Positions 9,172 through 16,884 of a DNA stretch of 64,000 nt are shown here, one piece after another. This DNA is from Massilia putida (GTDB lineage Bacteria; Pseudomonadota; Gammaproteobacteria; Burkholderiales; Burkholderiaceae_D): assembly GCF_001941825.1 (NCBI RefSeq), contig NZ_CP019038.1, positions 3,782,001-3,846,000 on the forward strand, in the 5' to 3' direction. How positions within the stretch are numbered: the first letter of the stretch is position 1; each line of letters begins with the position of its first letter. Under the pieces are notes generated by a model that was not told the origin of the DNA, made no database searches, and saw nothing but the letters and a program-made list of their open reading frames with translations. The translations under genes and the position numbers were made by a program.

Positions 9172-10053
9172 TCAGCCGTAGCGGGCGACGTATTGCCGGG
9201 CCAGGTCGTCGATGTGGGGTGCGTAGCGGGCCAGCTCGGCCTCGGTATTGGGCGACTGCCAGTCGTCTTTCCACGTCATGGTGACGCCGTCCGGCAGGGT
9301 CAGCCGGGCGAACACGGCGCCGTCGCGCGCGTAATCGGCGATGGTGCCCCAATAAAAGTCGCGCCGATACGATTTACGGATGTTACCCAGGCCAAAGTCC
9401 AGCACGAGCGCGTCGTCAATCACGCAGACGGCATGGCCGTCGATCTGGCCCGGCTTCGCGAAGCCCTGCCCGCCCAGCATGAAGGTCGTGCCCTGGTTGT
9501 CCACTTCGACCTGGCCCGACACGATGCGGGCGCGGCGGCCGTGCAGCTCGGCCAGGTGCCGTAGCAGAGAAGAGATGAGGAAACACGCGCTGCCGAAATT
9601 GTGCAGGTACAGCCAGCCGAGGTCGTACACGCGATCGTACAGCAGACGTCCGAAATCGGCGAGTTCGGGCTGGGTGGAAGCGACCAGCAATTGCTGGCCG
9701 CGCAATTCGCCGCGTACGGTGAACACGGTGTCGAAGACGCGGCCGTAACGGTCCAGCAAGGCCAAGAAGCGCTCGGTCCCTTCCACCACGAGGCCATTGT
9801 CGGCATCGCTCCCCAGCGTCACCAGGCCGTGTTCCTCGAAACGGCGCAGCTCAACGTGGACCGCCTCGGCCGAGTACATCAGGCCCTGTGTCAGCGCGGA
9901 CAGCTTCAGGCGCTGGCCGGCGACGAAGTCGTTGCCGAGTTTGAGGAACAGATCGTAGCCGAGCATGGAATCGGTACAGGGAACGTTTTCGACCAGCCAG
10001 TTGCGCACCAGGGCAACGCTTTGAAGAATGGGAGGAACTCGGTGAAGCGGCAT
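9172..10053 (-). CDS. Winged-helix plus transglutaminase-like two-domain protein, function unknown
   Basis: This 293-residue cytoplasmic protein has two recognisable parts. Residues 25-105 look like a MarR-type winged helix: helical text (FLKLGNDFVAGQRLKLSAL, YSAEAVHVELRRFEEHGLVT), then a short wing and a further helix. Residues 150-225 contain Cys157 in HNFGSACF, His207 in IDGHAVCVI and Asp219 in ALVLDFG. The order and spacing suit the Cys-His-Asp triad of transglutaminase-like or arylamine N-acetyltransferase-like enzymes. I recognise no named family. Such a fusion could be a regulator sensing a metabolite through a degenerate or active enzyme domain; this is inference. It is divergent from the SRPBCC gene at 10234, across a 180-base shared upstream region. 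Confidence 0.6.
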   Translation of the reverse strand: MPLHRVPPILQSVALVRNWLVENVPCTDSMLGYDLFLKLGNDFVAGQRLKLSALTQGLMYSAEAVHVELRRFEEHGLVTLGSDADNGLVVEGTERFLALLDRYGRVFDTVFTVRGELRGQQLLVASTQPELADFGRLLYDRVYDLGWLYLHNFGSACFLISSLLRHLAELHGRRARIVSGQVEVDNQGTTFMLGGQGFAKPGQIDGHAVCVIDDALVLDFGLGNIRKSYRRDFYWGTIADYARDGAVFARLTLPDGVTMTWKDDWQSPNTEAELARYAPHIDDLARQYVARYG

Positions 10054-10233
10054 TGTAAATACTCAGCAATATAGGTGACACAATTACTGAGAGTGTGCCT
10101 CAACTTGCCTTCTTTCGTTGTCAGGTGTAACGAGCCCTTACAATTCCATGATCGATGTGTCGCGGTTCGGACACAGTATGCGTTACCATCGTCTTGTAGG
10201 CGCTTCCCGGCGCCGCTTGCACGAGATATCAAA

Positions 10234-10719
10234 ATGAAATTTGAACACCTGATTGAGATTAGCGATCCGCTGAACCCGCTGATGGACACCATCACCCGCG
10301 AACAGCTGTGGCGCGGCCTCGTGCTGCGCGCCGAGGATCCGAAATTGTTCGTGCCGCACCTGGACGAATGCACGATCAGCGAGCGCGAGAGCGGCAGCTT
10401 TGCGCGCCGCCTGCGTTACGGCGATCTCGTCATCGACGACAAGGTGATCCTCAGCCCGCTGCACGAAGTGCGCTACGAAGTGCCGGCGCAGGGCGACATC
10501 GCCCAGTCGCTTCTGACGATGACCATCGAGACGCCGACGGAAAACGCGCTCGTCGTGCGCTTCCGCTACGACGACGGCAATGTGTCGGCCACCGACGACA
10601 TCGGCAAGATGTACGAGGATTTCAAGAAGTCGGCGTACCAGGAGGCCGACATCGACACCGTCAAGATGGTGCGGCAGCTGGCGGCGGACGGGAAGCTGGA
10701 CGCAAGCCGGTTGAATTGA
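10234..10719 (+). CDS. SRPBCC/AtaL-like (DUF1857) protein
   Basis: The start at 10234 (MKFEHLIEISDPLNPL) is chosen over the longer frame from 10075, whose N-terminal part is unrelated. The 161-residue protein matches the DUF1857/AtaL-like group of the SRPBCC (START-like) fold: an N-terminal strand-helix (HLIEISDPL...TREQLWRGLVLRAEDP), a central antiparallel sheet, and a long C-terminal helix (IGKMYEDFKKSAYQEADIDT). These proteins have a deep hydrophobic pocket; their ligands and roles are generally unknown. It is divergent from the wHTH/transglutaminase-like gene and convergent with the flavoenzyme gene. A GC-rich imperfect hairpin followed by CTCTTT at 10722-10748 may end transcription. Confidence 0.78.
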   Translation: MKFEHLIEISDPLNPLMDTITREQLWRGLVLRAEDPKLFVPHLDECTISERESGSFARRLRYGDLVIDDKVILSPLHEVRYEVPAQGDIAQSLLTMTIETPTENALVVRFRYDDGNVSATDDIGKMYEDFKKSAYQEADIDTVKMVRQLAADGKLDASRLN

Positions 10720-10747
10720 CGGCCGGGCGGCCTCTCCGGCCGGCTCT

Positions 10748-12184
10748 TTACGTGCCGGGCTCGACCTCGTCCGGATCGATGTCGCTTTCCCCCTTCGCGA
10801 GATTGGCCGCCAGGTCGCGCAACGCCGTGCGCACGCCCTCTTCGACGACGGGGTGATAAAACGGCATCTCCAGCATCTGGTCGACCGTCAGGCGCGACTG
10901 CACGGCCCAGCTCAGCAAATGGCCGATGTGCTCGCCGCGCGGGGCGATCATCTCGGCGCCCAGGAAGCGTCCCGTGCGGTATTCGCCGTACACGCGCAGC
11001 ATGCCCTTGTTCTGCAACATGACGCGGCTGCGGCCCTGGTTCTCGAACGACACTTGCCCCACCGCGAACTTCGATTTGCCCGGCGCGCACAGCGCCTTGT
11101 AGCTGGCGCCCAGGGTGACGATGTTCGGCTCCGTGAACGCGGCCGTCAGCGACGCGCGGCGCAGGCCAGGGCGGATGTCCGGGAAGCGGCCGGCGTTGTC
11201 GCCGGCGATCTTGCCGTGGTCGGCCGCTTCCGGCAGTACGGGGCGCTCGTGATTGGCGTCGCCGGCGATGAAGATGTGGCTGTTCCCGCACTGCATGGTG
11301 CGCGGATCGAACAAGGGCACGCCGTTGCCGTCCAGCGCGATGTCCGCGTTTTCCAGGCCGAGGTCGTGCACGTTCGGCGTGCGGCCGGCGGCCTGCAGCA
11401 CGTATTGAAAACGCTCCGTGATCGCTTCGTCGTGGCGGCCCGTCGTCAGCACGACGTCGTCGCCGTCCTGCTCGGCGCGCAGGATGCGCGACTGGAAGTG
11501 GATGTCCATTTCCTCGCTCAGCACGCGAGAAGCCGTCTTGAGCACGACCGGGTCGGTCAATTGCGCCACGCTGCCGCCGCGCGCGACCATGCGCGTGCGC
11601 ACGCCCAGACGGGACAGCGCCTGGCCGATTTCCAGGCCGATGACGCCCGTGCCGATCACGGCCACGGATCGCGGCAGGTCGTTCCAATAAAACACGTCGT
11701 CGCTCGTGATCACGCCCGGCCCCACGTTCTGCAGGGTCGGCAGCAGGGTCGGGCTGGAACCGGTCGCGATGACGACGCGGCGCGCATCGATTTCGGTGTG
11801 GTCGTCGACCATCAACGTGTGCGGATCGATGAAGCGGGCGTGGCCGCGCACCTTGTCCTCAACCGGCATGGCATCGACGCCTTCGAGCACGAAGCCGACG
11901 AAGCGATCGCGTTCGCGCCGCACGCGCGCCATCACGGCGACACCGTCGATACGCGTCGTGCCCGGATGGACGCCGAACTCGGGCGCGAGGTGGAGCATGT
12001 GGGCGGCCTCGGCGGCGGCGATCAACAGCTTGCTGGGCATGCAGCCCACGCGCGCGCACGTGGTGCCGTACACGCCGCGCTCGATCATCACGGTCCGCGC
12101 ACCCTGCGCCCTGGCGGCGCGATAGGCGACCAGGCCGGCCGTACCGGCACCGATCACGGCGACATCGACCCTCAGTTTCTGCAT
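10748..12184 (-). CDS. Dihydrolipoamide dehydrogenase-like FAD disulfide oxidoreductase
   Basis: A 478-residue class I pyridine nucleotide-disulfide oxidoreductase. It has the N-terminal FAD dinucleotide motif (VAVIGAGTAGLVA), the redox pair Cys43-x4-Cys48 in TTCARVGCMPSK, the NAD-binding motif (VAVIGTGVIGLEIG) and the second FAD motif (HIFIAGDANHE). The C-terminal dimer domain has FYHPVVEE near the end, the site of the His-Glu active-site pair. It is annotated as dihydrolipoyl dehydrogenase in related genomes, but no 2-oxoacid dehydrogenase or glycine-cleavage genes are nearby, so its partner is unknown. It could be a soluble transhydrogenase-like or mercuric-reductase-like paralogue. A strong AGGAGG site five bases before the ATG fixes the start. 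Confidence 0.8.
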   Translation of the reverse strand: MQKLRVDVAVIGAGTAGLVAYRAARAQGARTVMIERGVYGTTCARVGCMPSKLLIAAAEAAHMLHLAPEFGVHPGTTRIDGVAVMARVRRERDRFVGFVLEGVDAMPVEDKVRGHARFIDPHTLMVDDHTEIDARRVVIATGSSPTLLPTLQNVGPGVITSDDVFYWNDLPRSVAVIGTGVIGLEIGQALSRLGVRTRMVARGGSVAQLTDPVVLKTASRVLSEEMDIHFQSRILRAEQDGDDVVLTTGRHDEAITERFQYVLQAAGRTPNVHDLGLENADIALDGNGVPLFDPRTMQCGNSHIFIAGDANHERPVLPEAADHGKIAGDNAGRFPDIRPGLRRASLTAAFTEPNIVTLGASYKALCAPGKSKFAVGQVSFENQGRSRVMLQNKGMLRVYGEYRTGRFLGAEMIAPRGEHIGHLLSWAVQSRLTVDQMLEMPFYHPVVEEGVRTALRDLAANLAKGESDIDPDEVEPGT

Positions 12185-12274
12185 GTAATCCTCCTTCGTT
12201 CAGCCATGACGATACGCTGTTTTCGCGTTTTCGACATGGCGTGCAACGGTTGAGCAGGACATGCAGTCCCGGGC

Positions 12275-12943
12275 TTACTTCGAGGCGGACTTGCGGCGGC
12301 GGCTCACACCCATGCCGGCCAGCGCCACGGCCACGAGTGCCAGCGTGGCAGGCTCGGGCACTTCAGCCTTGGCGGCCTGGATGACTTCGCCATTGATCTG
12401 GAATGCCAGGTCGCGGCTGCTGGTGGTCGCATAAAACAATGCGCCGTTGGAGAAACCCTGCTGCGTCATGTAGCCGTTCACGCAGTCCGAGCAGGCCACG
12501 GTGGCGTAGTTCGTCTTGGTCGAATTTTCCATGCCGAGCCAATACGTGCCCGCGGCCAGGTTGATGTCGAGGCCGGTCAGCGAGATATCGTAGGCGCCGC
12601 CCACATGGTTGTTTTGCACCGGCGCGTTCGACTGGGTGGCGATCGTGGAAAGCAGCTGGCCGCCGTTGAATGCCGGATCGTTGTCATAGATCCATGCGCG
12701 GGCGCCGCGGTAATCGCCCAGGCCGCCGTACAGGATCGCCGTCCAGGTGATCGAATCGATGCGCGAATTCGCAGCCAGGTCGAAGCTGTCATAGACGACC
12801 CACGACCCGCTGCAGGCACCGCTGTCTTCCGCGCAGCGGCCAGAATCGCCCGTGGCGCTTCCATTTGTGTACAACACGTCCGCGTGGACATTCATCGACA
12901 ACGCTGCGAGGACACTTGCGCACACCAGTTTGAGGGATTTCAT
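12275..12943 (-). CDS. PEP-CTERM sorting-domain exopolysaccharide-associated protein
   Basis: The start at 12943 (MKSLKLVCASVLAALSMNVHA) is fixed by AAGGAG five bases upstream and gives a clean Sec signal peptide cleaved near residue 22. The 222-residue product has a beta-rich body with four cysteines and ends in a PEP-CTERM module: VPEPATLALVAVALAGMG, a membrane stretch and RRRKSASK. Such proteins are exported and processed by exosortase at the cell surface, usually in exopolysaccharide- or floc-forming bacteria. No exosortase gene is present here. It stands alone, transcribed away from the 12944-13103 gap, which must hold its promoter. Confidence 0.85.
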   Translation of the reverse strand: MKSLKLVCASVLAALSMNVHADVLYTNGSATGDSGRCAEDSGACSGSWVVYDSFDLAANSRIDSITWTAILYGGLGDYRGARAWIYDNDPAFNGGQLLSTIATQSNAPVQNNHVGGAYDISLTGLDINLAAGTYWLGMENSTKTNYATVACSDCVNGYMTQQGFSNGALFYATTSSRDLAFQINGEVIQAAKAEVPEPATLALVAVALAGMGVSRRRKSASK

Positions 12944-13103
12944 ATTGGCTCCTTGGATATAATGATTTATATCAAGCAACAATCATTCCAGCCAAGAAAT
13001 TAAAGAAAAAAGTCCCAATAAATGAAGCACTTAAGTAAATTCTCACGATGAGGCGATGCGCGTTGCACAGCCGAGTGTAAGATTTTCCGACACGGCGCCG
13101 GCG

Positions 13104-15113
13104 TCAGATATCGAGCGGATCGACCTCGAGCGACCACCGCACCCGCGACTTCATCGCCCTCAATGCGTCGACCCACTCATTGAGAAACGCCTGCAGGGCC
13201 GGCCGCGAATTCGATTCGACGAGCAGCTGGGCGCGGTCGACGTTGTGCACGCGGGTCATCGTCATCGGGATCGGTTCGTTGATGACGACCGTGTCCGACG
13301 GCACCGCATCACGCGCGGCCTCGAGGAATTCGATGGCCGTCGCCAGTTCGGGCGCCTCGGCGCGCAGCAGCGCCTGGTACATGTACGGCGGCAGCGCGGC
13401 CTGGTGGCGCTCTTCCAGCAGGCTGCCGGCGAAGCGGTCGTAGTCGTGCCGCATCACGGCGCCGTACAGCGGATGCTGGCAATAGCGCGACTGGATCAGC
13501 ACCTCCGATTCCAATCCGGCGCGGCCGGCGCGCCCGGCCACCTGCATCAGCTGCGCGAACAATCTCTCGCTGGCGCGGTAATCCTGCGAGAACAGCGCCG
13601 TGTCCGGATTCAGCACGCCGACGAGCGTCAGCTTTTTGAAGTCGTGGCCTTTCGCGACCATCTGCGTGCCGATCAGGATGTCGACGTCGCCGCGGTGCAC
13701 GGTGTCGAACGCTTCCTGCGCACTGCCCTTGCGGCGCGTGGAATCGGCGTCGATGCGCAGGATGCGCGCCTGCGGGAACAACGATTGCAGGCCTTCCTCG
13801 ACGCGCTGGGTGCCGCGGCCCAGCGGCTGCAAGTCGACGTTGCCGCACGTCGGGCACGCGTGCGGGATGCGCAGTTCGAGCGAGCAGTGATGGCAGCGCA
13901 GCCGCCGCTCGGGCCGGTGCAGGACCATGAATGCCGTACAGCGCGTGCAGTTGCTGATCCAGCCGCACGCTTCGCAGCACAGCACGGGCGCGTAGCCGCG
14001 CCGGTTCAGGAACAGCAGCGATTGCTCGCCCCGCTCGATGCGCAGCCGCAGCGCCTGCATCAGGGTCGACGTCAGCCCCTCTTTCGGCTTGTCGCGCTCC
14101 ATGTCGATCAGTTTTACGCGCGGCAGCACGGCGTCGCGCACGGCGCGCTCGCGCAGGGCGAAGCAGCGGTAGCGGCCCGTCTGCGCGTGGTGCCAGCTTT
14201 CCAGCGACGGCGTCGCGGACCCGAGCACGATGGGAATGCCGAGCTGGCGCGCGCGCCACACGGCCAGGTCGCGCGCCGAATAGCGCAGGCCTTCCTGCTG
14301 CTTGTACGACGGGTCGTGCTCCTCGTCGATGACGATCATTTTCAGGTTCGGCAGCGACGCGAGAATCGCCAGCCGCGTGCCCAGCACGATGCGCGCGCGG
14401 CCCGTGTGCGCAGCCAGCCAGTGCAGCATGCGCTCGCCTTCCGACAGGCTGCTGTGCAGCGTCGCCAGCATCACGCCGGGAAAACGCGCGCGGATGTTCG
14501 CTTCCAGCTGCGGCGTCAGGTTGATCTCGGGGACGAGGATCAGGATCTGCGCATCGGCGTCGCGCTGCAGCACCTGCGCGCAGGCTTGCAGATAGACCTC
14601 GGTCTTGCCGCTGCCCGTGACGCCGTACAGCAGCATCGGGCTGAATCCTCTCGCGCCGCCGATGGCGTCCGCCGCCTGCTGCTGGGCCGCGTTCAAGATC
14701 GGCATATCGGCTGGCAGGGGATCGTGGACGTCTTCCAGCTTGGCCAGTTTTTTCAGCGCGCGGTCCAGCGCCACCGTCGTCGACAGCCGCACATTCTTCG
14801 GCAGCCCCGGCATCGCCACCTCGCCCAGCGGCCGGTGGTAGTAGGCGGCGGCGAAGCGCGCCAGCGCGATCCACCGCTCCGGCAACGGCGACAGTTGGCT
14901 GCGCACGGCCAGCGCATCCTTCAGCTTGTCGGCCGGGACGTCCGTCTCGTGCTTGACGGCGACGATCAACCCGATCGCCTCGCGCCGCCCGAAGTTCACG
15001 AGCGCCAGCTGCCCGACCGCCGGCTCGCTACCGGGTTCGCATGCCCAGCGGTAGTCGAACAGGCTGTCGAGCGGCGTGTCGAGCGCGATTTGCAGGATGC
15101 AGTGGTGGGACAA
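13104..15113 (-). CDS. priA: Primosomal protein N' (replication restart helicase PriA)
   Basis: The 669-residue product has the PriA architecture: an N-terminal 3'-DNA-binding domain (ILQIALDTPLDSLFDYRWA), a superfamily 2 helicase with Walker A GVTGSGKTEV and Walker B DEEHD, and paired zinc-binding cysteines in the inserted domain (CCEACGWISNCTRC and CHHC...CPTCG). Motif VI is visible as GRAGRAG. PriA recognises stalled forks and loads the primosome. The only in-frame start is a TTG at 15111-15113, with AAGG seven bases upstream, so translation may be weak. A DnaA-box-like repeat cluster begins about 20 bases upstream of its start. Confidence 0.95.
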   Translation of the reverse strand: MSHHCILQIALDTPLDSLFDYRWACEPGSEPAVGQLALVNFGRREAIGLIVAVKHETDVPADKLKDALAVRSQLSPLPERWIALARFAAAYYHRPLGEVAMPGLPKNVRLSTTVALDRALKKLAKLEDVHDPLPADMPILNAAQQQAADAIGGARGFSPMLLYGVTGSGKTEVYLQACAQVLQRDADAQILILVPEINLTPQLEANIRARFPGVMLATLHSSLSEGERMLHWLAAHTGRARIVLGTRLAILASLPNLKMIVIDEEHDPSYKQQEGLRYSARDLAVWRARQLGIPIVLGSATPSLESWHHAQTGRYRCFALRERAVRDAVLPRVKLIDMERDKPKEGLTSTLMQALRLRIERGEQSLLFLNRRGYAPVLCCEACGWISNCTRCTAFMVLHRPERRLRCHHCSLELRIPHACPTCGNVDLQPLGRGTQRVEEGLQSLFPQARILRIDADSTRRKGSAQEAFDTVHRGDVDILIGTQMVAKGHDFKKLTLVGVLNPDTALFSQDYRASERLFAQLMQVAGRAGRAGLESEVLIQSRYCQHPLYGAVMRHDYDRFAGSLLEERHQAALPPYMYQALLRAEAPELATAIEFLEAARDAVPSDTVVINEPIPMTMTRVHNVDRAQLLVESNSRPALQAFLNEWVDALRAMKSRVRWSLEVDPLDI

Positions 15114-15134
15114 TCCGGTACCTTGTCGAGAAGC

Positions 15135-15620
15135 TGTGGAAAACTGTGGAAAACTTTGTGGAAAATGGAAAAGTTGACCGTGGAGAAGGTTTACGCTAGA
15201 TCAAAACGTTAGGAAATTCTCTATGCACAGCGAGAAAATTTACCTATAAATTCAAGCGTTTACGTTTTTCAACTTTGAGCACGCGAAATATCCTATCGCC
15301 TCAGCGCTTCTGTGCATAACTGTGCCTTTCCGGTGAAGAACTTAAGCGCAGTGCAGCAAAATCTTGATGCAATACTTGAAGAAAACCTGTAAACCACGGT
15401 AAACGAAGCACTTTTCCGGATTATTCACAGAACCTGTGCATAACTTTGTGAACAATGGGCTGACAGCTTCGGTGGATAACTGGTCACTCCCTCGGGAGTT
15501 CATCCGCAGGGCACCGTCACCCCGGCATTAAACCCTATAAAATCAACCACTTACCATATATGGGCGGGCACTGTACATTTCCACAGTTTCCGCCGGCTAC
15601 GTCCGATTTTTTGTGAATAA
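15135..15620. other. DnaA-box cluster in the priA-hemE gap (candidate origin-like or DnaA-titrating locus)
   Basis: The 540-base gap has no gene and is AT-rich. Four 9-mers match TTATNCACA exactly: 15311-15319 (minus), 15421-15429 (plus), 15435-15443 (minus) and 15612-15620 (minus). One-mismatch copies lie at 15447-15455 (TTGTTCACA), 15471-15479 (TTATCCACC) and 15221-15229 (CTATGCACA). Three TTTTCCACA copies lie at 15135, 15145 and 15157. AT-rich stretches at 15231-15300 and 15530-15562 could unwind. Clusters like this occur at oriC, at DnaA-titrating or DnaA-reactivating loci and in DnaA-controlled promoters. Gene direction does not switch here, so I do not call it oriC. Confidence 0.6.
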
Positions 15621-15653
15621 GTGTGATTGCCTGTGCGCCGGGCGGCGCATGCG

Positions 15654-16736
15654 TCAGGCGGCGCGCTGGCGGCGGCTGAAGTCGTGCACCGCATCGACCA
15701 TCGCCGTCACCGACTCCGGCGGCGTGAATTGCGAGATGCCGTGGCCCAGGTTGAACACGTGGCCGTGGCCGGCGGACGGGGTGCCGTAGCTGGCGAGCGC
15801 CTTTTCCACCTCGGCGCGGATCTGCTCCGGGCCGGCGAACAGGATGGCCGGATCGAGGTTGCCCTGCAGGGCGACGCGGTCGCCCACCTGCGCGCGTGCG
15901 CGGCCCAGGTTGACGGTCCAGTCCAGGCCCAGCGCATCCGCGCCGATATCCGCCAGCTCGTCCAGCCACAGGCCGCCGCCCTTCGTGAACACGATGGCCG
16001 GGATGCGCACGCCATCCTTCTCGCGCTTCAACTGGGCGACCACCTTGCGCATGTACGCCAGCGAGAACGCCTGGTAGGCGCCGTCGGCCAGCGCGCCGCC
16101 CCAGGAATCGAAGATCATGACGGCCTGCGCGCCCGCGTCGATCTGGGCGTTCAGGTATTGCGCGACGGCTTGTGCGTTGATGTCCAGGATGCGGTGCATC
16201 AGGTCCGGACGCGAATACAGCATCTTTTTGATCGTGTGGAATTCGCGCGAGCCGCCGCCCTCCACCATATAGCAGGCCAGGGTCCAGGGGCTGCCGGAAA
16301 AGCCGATCAGCGGCACGCGGCCGTTCAGCGCCGTGCGGATCGACGTCACGGCGTCGAACACGTACTGAAGCGATGCCATGTCGGGCACGCGCAGGGCGGC
16401 CACCTCGGCTTCCGTGCGCACGGTGCGCTCGAATTTCGGGCCCTCGCCGTCTTCGAAATACAAGCCCAGGCCCATCGCGTCCGGCACGGTCAGGATGTCC
16501 GAGAACAGGATGGACGCATCCAGCGGATAGCGGTCGATCGGCTGCAGCGTGACTTCGGTGGCGAAATCCGGATTCTTGGCCAGCCCCATGAACGAACCGG
16601 CCTTGGCGCGCGTGGCGCGGTACTCAGGCAGGTAGCGCCCCGCCTGGCGCATCAGCCACACCGGCGTGTAATCCGTCGGCTGGCGCAGCAGCGCACGCAG
16701 GAAGGTGTCGTTCTGGAGCGGGGCAAATTGTGGCAT
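15654..16736 (-). CDS. hemE: Uroporphyrinogen decarboxylase
   Basis: A 360-residue enzyme starting [17 protein letters not shown]. The ATG at 16734-16736 is preferred over a TTG nine bases upstream. The URO-D signature [16 protein letters not shown] lies near residues 25-40 and supplies the conserved arginines that hold the propionate groups. A second conserved block ([20 protein letters not shown]) and IFDSWGGAL follow. It decarboxylates the four acetate groups of uroporphyrinogen III to coproporphyrinogen III in cytoplasmic haem synthesis. The length is normal. It is divergent from the S9 peptidase gene, and its 3' end abuts the DnaA-box cluster. Confidence 0.95.
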   Translation of the reverse strand: MPQFAPLQNDTFLRALLRQPTDYTPVWLMRQAGRYLPEYRATRAKAGSFMGLAKNPDFATEVTLQPIDRYPLDASILFSDILTVPDAMGLGLYFEDGEGPKFERTVRTEAEVAALRVPDMASLQYVFDAVTSIRTALNGRVPLIGFSGSPWTLACYMVEGGGSREFHTIKKMLYSRPDLMHRILDINAQAVAQYLNAQIDAGAQAVMIFDSWGGALADGAYQAFSLAYMRKVVAQLKREKDGVRIPAIVFTKGGGLWLDELADIGADALGLDWTVNLGRARAQVGDRVALQGNLDPAILFAGPEQIRAEVEKALASYGTPSAGHGHVFNLGHGISQFTPPESVTAMVDAVHDFSRRQRAA

Positions 16737-16837
16737 GGCTGACAATCCGTTCGCGAATTCGAGGGCAAACGTCTATTATCGCATCCCTCGCGCCCGCGTA
16801 CCGCACTTCCTGGACATACCCCGGCGCGGCGGGCACT

Positions 16838-16843
16838 TATAAT
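16838..16843 (+). promoter_or_regulatory. Possible -10 element for the S9 peptidase gene
   Basis: A perfect TATAAT lies 41 bases upstream of the ATG at 16885, within the 148-base divergent gap to hemE. No -35 hexamer stands at 16-18 bases; the nearest TTGACA-like string (TGGACA, 16811-16816) is 21 bases away. It is therefore only a candidate. Confidence 0.35.
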
Positions 16844-16884
16844 GCTTGTCTTCCCGCTGCCGTCCCCCATCTTCAGGACAGATC

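Noticed and set aside
15135..15620. Calling the priA-hemE gap the chromosomal origin
   Set aside because: Gene direction does not switch across it and dnaA/dnaN are not in the window; the DnaA boxes alone do not prove an origin, so it is listed as a candidate site only.
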